This document shows positions 49,323 to 57,901 of a DNA stretch of 64,000 nt, in pieces. Below the pieces are notes generated by a model. It was not told where the DNA came from, ran no database searches, and saw only the letters and a list, made by a program, of their open reading frames with translations. The position numbers were made by a program, and so were the translations under genes. The stretch is taken from positions 1 through 64,000 of the forward strand of contig CANQET010000005.1 in the NCBI GenBank assembly GCA_947595585.1, in the 5' to 3' direction. The first letter of the stretch is position 1. Every line of letters starts with the position of its first letter. This DNA comes from an uncultured Clostridia bacterium (GTDB lineage: Bacteria > Bacillota > Clostridia > Christensenellales > Borkfalkiaceae).

Positions 49323-50782
49323 TCTTTCGCCTCGCTTTCCGTGTTACCGGGAGCCTCGGCCGCCTGCTCGGAGGGGGCTTCGGCGTCGGATGTGCTTGCC
49401 GTTTCTTTCGGGGCCTCTGCCGTTTCTGCGGGGGCCTGCGCTTCTTCTACGGGAGTTTCTTCTACAGGGGCCTCTGCCGTTTCTGCAGGCGTCTCTTCGG
49501 CGGGAGCCTTCTTCTTTCCCTTGGAGAAGAGGCCCTTAAGCTTAGCGAAGAAGCCCTTCTTCTCCTCGACGGGGCGGCTTTCCTGCACTTTGTCGTCTGC
49601 CTCGCGGGGAAGGGGACCGTTGTGCTCGCGGATGGTATGGCCCTCCGCCTTCATGCGCTCCACCATCTCTTCGTGCGCGGCGACCTGCTTGCCGAAGTAA
49701 ACGCGCTCCTCCGTCTCCTTGTTGAAGATGAAGACCTTGTGCTCCTTGAGGGAGAACTTGACCTCCGTCCCGATGTTCCCCATCTCATCCGAGGAGATGA
49801 TCGAGCGGACGACGGGATTGAGCGAGGCGGGGTTGGTGGAGACGACGGAGACATCTCTGCCCATGACGTCGACCCCCGTCACCGCGCAGGTGAGCTTGCC
49901 CTCCGCCTCGAGGATGAAGCCCTCGGGACGTACGCCGATATAGACCTCCTGGTCTTCGATGCCCTTGACTTCGAGCACGGCTTCCTCGCCGATGTAGAGC
50001 ATCTCGTTTTCGATCTTGCCCGTAAACACATTGATGGGGGGCGTACCGAGGAATTTCGCCACAAAGAGGTTGGCGGGGTCGTCGTATACCCACTGCGGCT
50101 TGCCCGTCTGCATGATCACGCCGAGCTTCATCACGACGATGAAATCCGAGATGGACATCGCCTCCTCCTGATCGTGGGTGACGAAGATGGTGGTGATCTG
50201 CGTATCCCGTTGGATCCTGCGGATCTCCTCCCTCGTCTGCAGACGCAAACGGGCGTCGAGATTAGAAAGAGGCTCGTCCAAGAGGAGCACGCGCGGCATT
50301 TTGACCAGTGCGCGGGCGATGGCGACGCGCTGCTGTTGTCCGCCGGAAAGTTCCGACGGTTTGCGGTTCATCAACTTATCGATCTGGACAAGTTTCGCGA
50401 CCTCATTCGCGCGTTGCAGCATTTCCTCTTTGGAGAGCCTTTGTTCACCTTTTAAGTTTTGGAGCGGGAACAGGATGTTCTGTTGCACCGTCATATGCGG
50501 GTAGAGCGCATAATTCTGGAACACCAAGCCGATGCCGCGGTTTTCCGGCGCAAGACTCGTCACATCGTCTTCACCGAAATATATCTTGCCGCTCGTCGGC
50601 GCCTGCAGGCCGCTGATCATAAACAGCGTCGTGCTTTTTCCGCAACCCGAAGGACCTAACAGCCCGATGAGCTTGCCGTCGGGGATCTCGAGATCGAAAT
50701 CGTTTACGGCAACCACTTCGGAGCCCTGGTCTTTGTCGCGGCTTGGAAAGATTTTTGTGAGATGTTCCAGTACGACCTTCAT
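49319..50782 (-). CDS. ABC transporter ATPase (MsmX/UgpC type) with long disordered tail
   Basis: 487 residues. Walker A GPSGCGKST, signature LSGGQQQRVAIARAL, Walker B LLLDEPLSNLDA and the C-terminal TOBE/MalK regulatory domain end at about residue 365 (FNKETEERVYFG). A further 120 residues are not part of the family: a basic helix (KKGFFAKLKGLFSKGKKK) and an Ala/Pro/Glu-rich tail, as in low-complexity linkers. Encoding the ATPase with its permeases and binding protein makes a complete importer; many Firmicutes share one ATPase elsewhere. Confidence 0.9.
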   Translation of the reverse strand: MKVVLEHLTKIFPSRDKDQGSEVVAVNDFDLEIPDGKLIGLLGPSGCGKSTTLFMISGLQAPTSGKIYFGEDDVTSLAPENRGIGLVFQNYALYPHMTVQQNILFPLQNLKGEQRLSKEEMLQRANEVAKLVQIDKLMNRKPSELSGGQQQRVAIARALVKMPRVLLLDEPLSNLDARLRLQTREEIRRIQRDTQITTIFVTHDQEEAMSISDFIVVMKLGVIMQTGKPQWVYDDPANLFVAKFLGTPPINVFTGKIENEMLYIGEEAVLEVKGIEDQEVYIGVRPEGFILEAEGKLTCAVTGVDVMGRDVSVVSTNPASLNPVVRSIISSDEMGNIGTEVKFSLKEHKVFIFNKETEERVYFGKQVAAHEEMVERMKAEGHTIREHNGPLPREADDKVQESRPVEEKKGFFAKLKGLFSKGKKKAPAEETPAETAEAPVEETPVEEAQAPAETAEAPKETASTSDAEAPSEQAAEAPGNTESEAKE

Positions 50783-50866
50783 AATTTTTCCTTTTTCAGT
50801 TGTATTACGGTTTTATTTTGCCTGCCGCTCCACGCAAGATCCCGTATCTGCGGCGCATTGCCAAAG

Positions 50867-51790
50867 TTATTCCTGCGCTTCGTGCCCTTCTTGTTCCCGT
50901 ACTTCGCCGTTTTGCCCTTCTTGCGCCGCATGCGCCCCCTGTTCTTCGGGCCGCTCGGCCTCCTCTTTATGGATGCGCCTGAGCTCCTCTTCCCGCGCTT
51001 CGACCGTCTCGTAGATCATCTGCAGCTTGATATCCACCGCCACGGTGCTCGCGAGCAGATCGTGGATCACCGTCTTATTCTTTGTCGCAAAGAGAAGGAC
51101 GATCTGGAGGATGAAGAGCGCGGCGATGAGAATGACCGCAAGAAGCCCTAACCCGCCGAAGATGAACATGAATACGAGCAGGATGGGGAACATCGTCTCG
51201 ATCGCGAATTTCCCGATCAGCGTCCTTGCAAAGAGCGCAAACGCGGGCATCTTCACGCAGTCGGGGCGGACGAGGCCGATCCCGAAGATCTTTTTCCCGA
51301 TCGTCTGCCCGTTTTTCATGAGGAGCGGAACGAGGAATTCGAGGACCATGTATGCGATAAGCAGCCCGAGCGTCACCATCATGAAGAGCAAATTGCTCAC
51401 GAGGCGGTATTGGGCGACGAATTCGTTGATGGGCAGGTTGAGGTAGGCGTCGTAGGCCGCTTTTACGGCTTCATCCTTTCCTTCGGAGTTTACAAGTTCG
51501 CGGATCACGTCGTCGAAAGAGGCTTCCCTGCCCCCCTTCGTGACCGTCAGCACGCCGTCTTCGTCCACCGAGTAGGTGTAGCCATAATGCTCGGCGACCG
51601 CTTTCCCGTGCGCTTCCTGAAAATCGTTGAGCTGCTGATTATATTGCGTGAGAAGCGCGCTCTGCGCCTCGAATCGGCAGATAAGTGAAATGACCCAAAT
51701 GATCCCTGTTGCCAGAACCGCAAGCAAGATCGCATCCAAAAGCCACGCCGAAGCTCTTTTTACGATTCCGATTTTTTTCAGTTCATACAT
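50867..51790 (-). CDS. RDD-family membrane protein
   Basis: 307 residues. The RDD signature helix (IGIVKRASAWLLDAILLAVL, 8-27) shows R...D, then an extracytoplasmic loop of about 90 residues, two more helix groups (QTIGKKIFGIGLVRPD) and a Glu/Gln/His-rich cytosolic tail. RDD proteins act in ion homeostasis or as membrane factors near transporters; the function here is unknown. First gene of the ABC-nuclease operon, 84 bases before the ATPase. Confidence 0.75.
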   Translation of the reverse strand: MYELKKIGIVKRASAWLLDAILLAVLATGIIWVISLICRFEAQSALLTQYNQQLNDFQEAHGKAVAEHYGYTYSVDEDGVLTVTKGGREASFDDVIRELVNSEGKDEAVKAAYDAYLNLPINEFVAQYRLVSNLLFMMVTLGLLIAYMVLEFLVPLLMKNGQTIGKKIFGIGLVRPDCVKMPAFALFARTLIGKFAIETMFPILLVFMFIFGGLGLLAVILIAALFILQIVLLFATKNKTVIHDLLASTVAVDIKLQMIYETVEAREEELRRIHKEEAERPEEQGAHAAQEGQNGEVREQEGHEAQE

Positions 51791-51841
51791 CCCGATGCTC
51801 CGAAGGCGTCCGACGCACAGAAGTCTTGCTTGCTACGCTTT

Positions 51842-51870
51842 GATTATACCACGCTTTGCCCATAAAAGCA
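51842..51870 (-). promoter_or_regulatory. Promoter of the RDD-ABC-nuclease operon
   Basis: Minus strand TTGCTT (plus 51865-51870) and TATAAT (plus 51842-51847), 17-base spacer, 51 bases before the RDD gene. A TTGGAAA/TTTCCAA palindrome lies upstream at 51924-51940, a possible operator or weak terminator of the preceding operon. Confidence 0.7.
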
Positions 51871-51961
51871 AGATTTTTACGCCAAAATTCTCCCCCAAAA
51901 AATTATATTTTTTTCAGAAAACGTTGGAAATGTTTTCCAAAGTGCGGACTGCCGCTTTTCT

Positions 51962-52549
51962 TCACACCGAAAACGTATACACGATCTCCACGCGGCCGCC
52001 GTGTTCGGAGCGGTAGGTCACGGTGAGCTCGGAGAGAACATCGAGGAAGATCGCCGAGACTTTCATCTCGCTGCAATGAAGATCGCTCCCCCAGAACCCC
52101 GCTTGGTCCTTCACATCCGCCTTCAAAAAGATGCCACCGAGTTCGGCGGTCTCGAAATAGTCGCTCCGGAAATTGATGCCGCCGCCGAGCGCTTGGGCGG
52201 AAAGATCGATAACATCCCCCTCCGTCGTCACGAGATCGCCGTCCTTCATCTCCGCCGTGCCGACGAGCGTCTCGACGGCGGAAGAGAGGCTCTCGCCGAG
52301 GGAGCCGAAGGCCCCAAGCCGCTCGACGCGGTAGGAGATCGTCACCGTTTCGCCGAAGTACAGGGTATATGCGCTGTGCAATACGGTATCCGCATCGATC
52401 TCATCCTTCACGGTGAGCTCGATCTTGGAATAATTCGCATGCAGCATGTCGTTGAGAACGTCGTACATATCGACCACTTGCCCCGTGGGGCCGCATGCGG
52501 CAAGGCAAAGGGCGGCGCATGCCGCAAGGATCGTGAGCACTTTTTTCAT
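51962..52549 (-). CDS. Small lipoprotein of unknown function
   Basis: 195 residues. Lipobox CLAAC (C19). After it comes a beta-rich domain (YSKIELTVKDEIDADTVLHS, TVTISYRVERL, LTVTYRSEHGGRVEIVYTF), like lipoproteins with a LolA/LppX-like or amyloid-binding-type fold, though I cannot assign a family. Overlaps the endonuclease stop by ATGA and ends the deo/nuclease operon. Confidence 0.65.
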   Translation of the reverse strand: MKKVLTILAACAALCLAACGPTGQVVDMYDVLNDMLHANYSKIELTVKDEIDADTVLHSAYTLYFGETVTISYRVERLGAFGSLGESLSSAVETLVGTAEMKDGDLVTTEGDVIDLSAQALGGGINFRSDYFETAELGGIFLKADVKDQAGFWGSDLHCSEMKVSAIFLDVLSELTVTYRSEHGGRVEIVYTFSV

Positions 52550-53772
52550 ATAGCCCCCCCTCCTTTTACGACGCCGCCGACCGCACCCGCCTCGGCCGCC
52601 GCAAGATCCCCGTTGTGGGCCGCGACGTCCGCATTATAGGCTTCGACCGCCTCCCGCAGCCTTGCAACGTATTCTTCCACCAATTTCGCGAAGTAGTCTT
52701 CGACGTCGTTCTCCGTCTCTTCGAAACTTTCGGGAAGGGCACGGTAGGCGCTGTAGGCCGCGTTGATGCACGCAAAGCGCTCCTGCAACGTCTCCGCATC
52801 CTCGAGCGCCTCTACGGCCTCCTTGAAGGCCGCAAGCGCCTTGCCCGTATCGGGATCGGGCGTAGGGTCCGGGTCGGGGTCGGGCGTGGGATCCGGGTCG
52901 GGGTCGGGCGTTTCGGACCCCCAGATCATACGGACGTATTCGGGATGATCGATGAAGGGGTTGCGGTTGTGCTGGAACTTGAAGACTTCCTCGTTGCGGA
53001 GCGTCTCGATCTCGTCTACGGGGTCGAGCTCGTTCCATTCGAGAAGGAGGGCAAAAGCGGCCTCCTGTGAGCTTGCGGAGATGATGTTCGTGATGGGCAA
53101 ATTGCCGAAATAACTGCTATTGCCCCCGCCGTTTGTCGTGCCGTGCACGTTCGCATAGGTGTTGTAGTGGGTGTACACATAGAGGACGATGCGCGCCGCA
53201 TCCCCCTTGGCAAAGTCGAGGGGTTCGAACACGCCGCCCGCATGATAGCCGCCGAGCTGAGAATTGGCGCCGCTCGTCGTCTTGGAATAGACGGGGCTGC
53301 CGCTTGCAACTTCGCCGAATTTATCGTTGCCGCGGCTCGAGTTCATCTTCTGTTCGGAAGGGCGGATGTGGTGCATATCCGCACCTGCGCCATCCGTCCC
53401 CCATTTGCCGCCGGAAAGGCTCTTCGGCCACACGTGTTCGCGGTTCCACGTCCCCGAAGACGCGGAGATGTCGTTGATGTAATAGCGGATGGTCTCGTGG
53501 GTGTAGAATTCGACGATGCCGTCCTCCCCGTTCAGAGCGGGGTCGGTCGTCTTCGCATAGTCTCTGCAATTTTCATATGAGCTATAACGGGTATGGGTGG
53601 TGGTGATGAGGTCGTGGAGCTGGCCGAGAAGTTCGTCTCCCCCCTCCGCCGTGATCGGCACATAGTAATCTTCCGCCGCCTGTGCCTTGCCGCCGTACGA
53701 AAGGCCGAAGCCGCCGAGAAGCACCGCCGCCGAGAGGGCCGCAGAGAGCAGGATTTTGGGAATTTTATGCAT
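52546..53772 (-). CDS. Secreted endonuclease I (EndA/NucM family)
   Basis: 408 residues from ATG 53772 (GGGGGGA upstream). Sec signal peptide ending near KAQAAED. NREHVWPK (110-117) with the general-base histidine, DMHHIRPS (132-139) and N144/R147 (NSSRGN) form the beta-beta-alpha metal site of endonuclease I. The domain ends at HNRNPFIDHPEY (268-279). A repetitive Asp/Pro linker (about 288-308) leads to a helical domain of about 95 residues that may pack against the cell wall. Cuts DNA and RNA without sequence preference. Overlaps tdk by 8 bases. Confidence 0.9.
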   Translation of the reverse strand: MHKIPKILLSAALSAAVLLGGFGLSYGGKAQAAEDYYVPITAEGGDELLGQLHDLITTTHTRYSSYENCRDYAKTTDPALNGEDGIVEFYTHETIRYYINDISASSGTWNREHVWPKSLSGGKWGTDGAGADMHHIRPSEQKMNSSRGNDKFGEVASGSPVYSKTTSGANSQLGGYHAGGVFEPLDFAKGDAARIVLYVYTHYNTYANVHGTTNGGGNSSYFGNLPITNIISASSQEAAFALLLEWNELDPVDEIETLRNEEVFKFQHNRNPFIDHPEYVRMIWGSETPDPDPDPTPDPDPDPTPDPDTGKALAAFKEAVEALEDAETLQERFACINAAYSAYRALPESFEETENDVEDYFAKLVEEYVARLREAVEAYNADVAAHNGDLAAAEAGAVGGVVKGGGAI

Positions 53773-54364
53773 GGGTCCCCCCTTGTTTTTGCTGCTCGGA
53801 GAGCATCTTGAGCCAGCATCTTCTGCACATGGCAACGTAGCGATCGTTCCCGCCGAGGAGCACCTGCGAGCCCTCCGTCACGATCCTTCCGCTGTCGTCG
53901 AGCCGCGCATTCACCGTAGCCTTGGCGCCGCACGTACACACCGATTTGATCTCGCTGATGGATTCGGCGATCTCGAAGAGCCGCTTGCTCCCGGGAAAGA
54001 GATGGGTCGTGAAGTCGGTCGAGAGCCCGAAGCAGAGCACGGGGATGTTCCGTTCGATGACGATCGCGGCGAGCTCATCCACCTGTTCGGGGGTGAGAAA
54101 TTGGCACTCATCTACGATAATGACGTCGCGATCCGCATATTTTTCGAGATACAGCGCCCGAAGATCTTCCTCCGCGGAGACGGCGATGGCCTCCTGCATG
54201 AGCCCGATGCGGGACTTCACGACGGTCGCCCCGTCGCGCGTGTCGACGGCGGGTTTCAAGAGCAGCACCTTCATGTTGCGCTCTTCGTAGTTGAACTTGG
54301 TGATGAGCGCCTGCGCCGTCTTGGAGCAGCCCATTGCGCCAAATTTGAAGTATAATTTCGCCAT
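53765..54364 (-). CDS. tdk: Thymidine kinase
   Basis: 199 residues from ATG 54364. P-loop GAMGCSKT (8-15), DECQFL with the catalytic Glu, and a zinc site made by CTCG and CRRC. Type II TK. Phosphorylates thymidine with ATP, saving part of the imported thymidine for DNA synthesis. Follows pdp by 16 bases. Confidence 0.95.
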   Translation of the reverse strand: MAKLYFKFGAMGCSKTAQALITKFNYEERNMKVLLLKPAVDTRDGATVVKSRIGLMQEAIAVSAEEDLRALYLEKYADRDVIIVDECQFLTPEQVDELAAIVIERNIPVLCFGLSTDFTTHLFPGSKRLFEIAESISEIKSVCTCGAKATVNARLDDSGRIVTEGSQVLLGGNDRYVAMCRRCWLKMLSEQQKQGGTHA

Positions 54365-54380
54365 ATGCCCCCCTATTTCG

Positions 54381-55676
54381 TCATTCGATGATATCGTAGA
54401 CGAGCGGCTTCTCTTCGGGCTTTTCTCGGGAAAGCTGCGTCGCGGAGAGGAAGCGCTCCTCGGCCGCCGCGAAGAGGTCTCGGGATGCGGCGTAAAACGT
54501 CGCAATCTTCTCCCCTTTCTGCACGAAGTCGCCCGTCTTCTTGGCGAGGATGATGCCCGCAGAATGATCGATGACGTCCTCCGCCGTATTGCGTCCCGCG
54601 CCGAGGGCAAGGCTCGCAAGGCCGTATGCCTCGGTATCCGTGTGCGCAATGTAGCCCGCGGCGGGGCTGAAGACCTCGTAGGAGCACTTTGCACGGGGGA
54701 AGCGGGAGGGATCTTCGATGAGCCCTACATCTCCCCCCTGCGCCGCGACCATCTCTTTGAGCTTCCCGAGCGCGCTGCCGTCTTCGATCGCACGCCGAGA
54801 GAGCGCCTCGCATTCCGCGGGCGTACCCATGCCCGCAAGCGAGAGCATACGCCCCGCGAGCATGAGGCAGACGGCGGTGAGATCGGCGGGGCCGCGGCCC
54901 CGCAGCGTCTCGACGGCTTCCTGCACCTCGAGCGCATTTCCGATAGCGTTTCCGAGGGGCATGTCCATATTTGTGATGCAGGCGACCATCTTCTTGCCCG
55001 CATTTTTCCCGATCTCCACCATGAGGCGGGCGAGCGTACGGCTCTCCTCCGCCGTCTTCATGAAGGACCCGCTACCCGTCTTCACATCGAGGACGATGCA
55101 GTCGTCGTCGGCGGCGAGTTTCTTGCCCATGATGCTCGAGGCGATGAGGGGCATGCTGTCGACCGTCGCCGTGACGTCGCGCAGGGCATAGAGCTTCTTA
55201 TCCGCGGGGGCGAACTGCCTGCTCTGGCCCACGATCGCGAGCCCGATCTCGTTGACCTGACGGAGAAATTCTTCGTCGGAAAGCGTCGTACGGAAGCCCG
55301 TGATGGCCTCGAGTTTATCGACGGTCCCGCCCGTATGTCCGAGCCCGCGGCCGCTCATTTTGGCGACCTTCACCCCGAACGAGGCGACGATCGGCGCGAC
55401 GACGAGGCTGGTTTTATCGCCTACGCCCCCCGTCGAATGCTTGTCGACGCGGATACCCTGCACTTCGGAGGCGGTGAACTTCTCCCCCGAATCGCGCACG
55501 GCGAACGTGAGGTCGCAGGTCTCCCGCATATTCATGCCGCGGAACCAGATCGCCATGCAGAGTGCGGAGATCTGATAATCGGGGATGGTCCCCTCCGTAA
55601 CGCCGCGGATGAAGAAGCCGATCTCCTCGGTGGAGAGCTCGCCGCCGTCCCGCTTTTTCTTGATGATATCATACAT
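54381..55676 (-). CDS. pdp: Pyrimidine-nucleoside phosphorylase
   Basis: 431 residues from ATG 55676. Contains the family signature SGRGLGHTGGTVDKLEAI, KHSTGGVGDK phosphate site near the start, and KTGSGSFMKT. Splits uridine, thymidine and deoxyuridine with phosphate into base and (deoxy)ribose-1-phosphate. Two bases separate it from the 5'-nucleotidase stop. Firmicutes type with no preference between the pyrimidine nucleosides expected. Confidence 0.95.
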   Translation of the reverse strand: MYDIIKKKRDGGELSTEEIGFFIRGVTEGTIPDYQISALCMAIWFRGMNMRETCDLTFAVRDSGEKFTASEVQGIRVDKHSTGGVGDKTSLVVAPIVASFGVKVAKMSGRGLGHTGGTVDKLEAITGFRTTLSDEEFLRQVNEIGLAIVGQSRQFAPADKKLYALRDVTATVDSMPLIASSIMGKKLAADDDCIVLDVKTGSGSFMKTAEESRTLARLMVEIGKNAGKKMVACITNMDMPLGNAIGNALEVQEAVETLRGRGPADLTAVCLMLAGRMLSLAGMGTPAECEALSRRAIEDGSALGKLKEMVAAQGGDVGLIEDPSRFPRAKCSYEVFSPAAGYIAHTDTEAYGLASLALGAGRNTAEDVIDHSAGIILAKKTGDFVQKGEKIATFYAASRDLFAAAEERFLSATQLSREKPEEKPLVYDIIE

Positions 55677-55678
55677 TC

Positions 55679-57484
55679 TCACGACGCCCAACCTCCCCCG
55701 CGGATGAAATCGGCAAGAAGATCGCGGGCATAGATATCTTCCTCGATGCGGGCGATCTCCGTCACGTTGTTCCAACGGTAAAATGAAGTATATGTATCGG
55801 TAATGATGTAATACGTCTTGCTGTCCTGTACCTGCGAAGCCGAGATCTCAGCGGAAAACACATAGGAAGAGCTCTGCAAGAAGCGCCGCTTCAAGTTGCT
55901 CCCGCTGATGGCGCCGAGCACGATGTGGTTATCGAAGGGCAAGATGGAATAGAGCTCTGCGTAGTGGATGCTGCCCGCCGAAAGTTCGTAGGGCTTGCGC
56001 GTATTCAGATATCCGCCGCCGAGCACGATGCTGTCGATCGTCACGCCGCCGACCGTCTTCCCGAGCCACTCCGCTTTGCCCCGCGCAAGGTACAGCTCTG
56101 CGACTTTTTGTACGATCGTATCCGAGCTGCGCCGCGCGGAACTATTGCCGAGCACCTTCGTGTAGGGATCGTCTTCGGCATCGGGGAAGAAACTCCGGTA
56201 GTTCTCTTCGACGAAGGGATCGTCTTCGAGCGAATTTGCGGCATAGGTGTAGGTCGTGAGGATGGTGGGGCTCACGGTGTAGTCCCCCGTCACGGTGTTG
56301 TAGCTGACTTCCGCACGGGAGACGCCGCTGTTCTCGCCGCCGCCCTGCAGATGATAGACGCCGAAACGATCCTTTACGATGTACTTTTGATGGGTATGCC
56401 CCTCGAAAACGAGGTCTATGTAGCCATCGGAGAGCGCGGTATCGTAGTAGTCGTAGGAAGAATTTCCGTCCTGCACGGAGAGCTTTTCCGAGGTGACTTC
56501 GCTGATGCCCGAGGAATAGCCGCTTCCGCCGTCGTGGAGGGAGTAGACGATGAGATCGCATCCCTCCTCTTCCCGAAGACGGGTCGCCTCGCGCTTGACG
56601 AGTGCGGTGAGCGCATCGCCCGTCGCAAAGGAAAGTCCGCCGCTGAATTCGCCCGAGATCGAGCTGAGGCAATCCCCGATCGCGCCGATGATCCCTACCT
56701 TCACACCCGCCCGCTCGACGATGGTGGAGGCCTTACAGTAGGAGGGAGCCGCGCCGCCGTCGGTCACGTTGATGGCGAGGAAGGGAAATTCGGCGAGTTT
56801 GCTGTTGGGCTGAAGCACCGCCGCCCCCCAATCGTATTCGTGGTTGCCGAGGGTCATCGAGCTGAAGTTCACCTCGTTCATCCACTTCGTCATGAGCTGT
56901 CCCTTGTTGGAGGAAGATTCCACGGAGCCCTGCCACATATCTCCCGAGGAGAGCAGGATCTCTTCGCGGACGGGGTCCGCATAGAGCTGTTTTAAGTAGG
57001 TCGTGAATTCGTCGAGCCCGGGCTGCGAGGAGGAATCCTTGTATTTGCCGTGAAGGTCGTTGACGGCATAAAACGAGAGCTCTACAAGCACGCTCTCGCC
57101 GCAGATATCGCACGTACCGTCGGCATTGGGATCGACGTGGTCGTGGGGGGTGATATCCCCCATTTTATATACTTGGGGTACGGAAAACTCGCTATCCGCG
57201 TAGTCCTCCAGCCCGCTCACGGCCTTCACGGAAAACGACTGCCCGTCGGAAAGCTGCAGGCTACATTCGGCCGTGAGATGCTCTTCTCCCCCATCCAGAA
57301 CGTAGATGTAGTAGATCGCACCTTCGACCTGCCCCCATACGGCGAGGCCATCGTACCCGATCGCGACCTCGGGCACGGGAAGGCGGTCCTTCTCCTGCTT
57401 CTCTTCGTTGCAGCCGAAGAGGCACATGCACAGGATGGGGATCGCGAGAAAAATTGCGGCAACTCTATAAAAATATTTCTTCAT
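55679..57484 (-). CDS. 5'-nucleotidase / 2',3'-cyclic phosphodiesterase lipoprotein
   Basis: 601 residues from ATG 57484. Lipobox CLFGC with the lipid Cys at residue 25. A metal-dependent phosphatase domain: NDLHG, SSGDMWQG, TLGNHEYDWG and FEGHTHQ. A C-terminal 5_nucleotid_C domain has IVLGGGYLNTRKPYELSAG and ILPFDNH. An extra 100-residue N-terminal beta unit precedes the catalytic part. It converts nucleotides released by the nucleases into nucleosides at the cell surface, so they can be imported. 15 bases after cdd. Confidence 0.9.
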   Translation of the reverse strand: MKKYFYRVAAIFLAIPILCMCLFGCNEEKQEKDRLPVPEVAIGYDGLAVWGQVEGAIYYIYVLDGGEEHLTAECSLQLSDGQSFSVKAVSGLEDYADSEFSVPQVYKMGDITPHDHVDPNADGTCDICGESVLVELSFYAVNDLHGKYKDSSSQPGLDEFTTYLKQLYADPVREEILLSSGDMWQGSVESSSNKGQLMTKWMNEVNFSSMTLGNHEYDWGAAVLQPNSKLAEFPFLAINVTDGGAAPSYCKASTIVERAGVKVGIIGAIGDCLSSISGEFSGGLSFATGDALTALVKREATRLREEEGCDLIVYSLHDGGSGYSSGISEVTSEKLSVQDGNSSYDYYDTALSDGYIDLVFEGHTHQKYIVKDRFGVYHLQGGGENSGVSRAEVSYNTVTGDYTVSPTILTTYTYAANSLEDDPFVEENYRSFFPDAEDDPYTKVLGNSSARRSSDTIVQKVAELYLARGKAEWLGKTVGGVTIDSIVLGGGYLNTRKPYELSAGSIHYAELYSILPFDNHIVLGAISGSNLKRRFLQSSSYVFSAEISASQVQDSKTYYIITDTYTSFYRWNNVTEIARIEEDIYARDLLADFIRGGGWAS

Positions 57485-57499
57485 ATGCAAAATGATCGA

Positions 57500-57901
57500 T
57501 CACAGGTCCTTCTTTGTGAAGGAATACGGGAAGAGCGCGGAAAGGGAGAAGGCGGTAAATCGCGAGGAGTTCCCGAGGAGCACCTTGAAGTCTTCCCCGC
57601 AGAACTCGGCCATCACCTGCCTGCAGACGCCGCAAGGGGCGCAAAACGAAGGGGGGTCCCCCGCTTTTCCGCCCACGATGGCGATGGCTGTGAAGTCCCG
57701 CTCGCCCTCGCTCACGGCCTTGAAAAACGCCGTACGTTCGGCACAGTTGGTGGGCGTGTAGGCGGCGTTCTCGATATTGCACCCCAAGTACACTTTTCCG
57801 CCCTTCGTGAGGAGCGCCGCCCCCACGCAGAAGCGGGAATAGGGCGCATACGCGCGTTCCCGCGCCGCTTCGGCAAGCGCCATGAGCTCGGCGTCCTTCA
57901 T
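57500..57901 (-). CDS. cdd: Cytidine deaminase
   Basis: 133 residues. Zinc motif NCAERTAFF (Cys and catalytic Glu in C-A-E) and PCGVCRQ, substrate-binding NIENAAY. Converts cytidine and deoxycytidine to uridine and deoxyuridine, feeding pdp. Overlaps deoB by 4 bases. Confidence 0.95.
   Translation of the reverse strand: MKDAELMALAEAARERAYAPYSRFCVGAALLTKGGKVYLGCNIENAAYTPTNCAERTAFFKAVSEGERDFTAIAIVGGKAGDPPSFCAPCGVCRQVMAEFCGEDFKVLLGNSSRFTAFSLSALFPYSFTKKDL

Noticed and set aside
51917..51940. Strong terminator after the deo-nuclease operon
   Set aside because: The GAAAAC/GTTTTC and TTGGAAA/TTTCCAA pairings are short and AT-rich; kept only as a possible operator or weak terminator.
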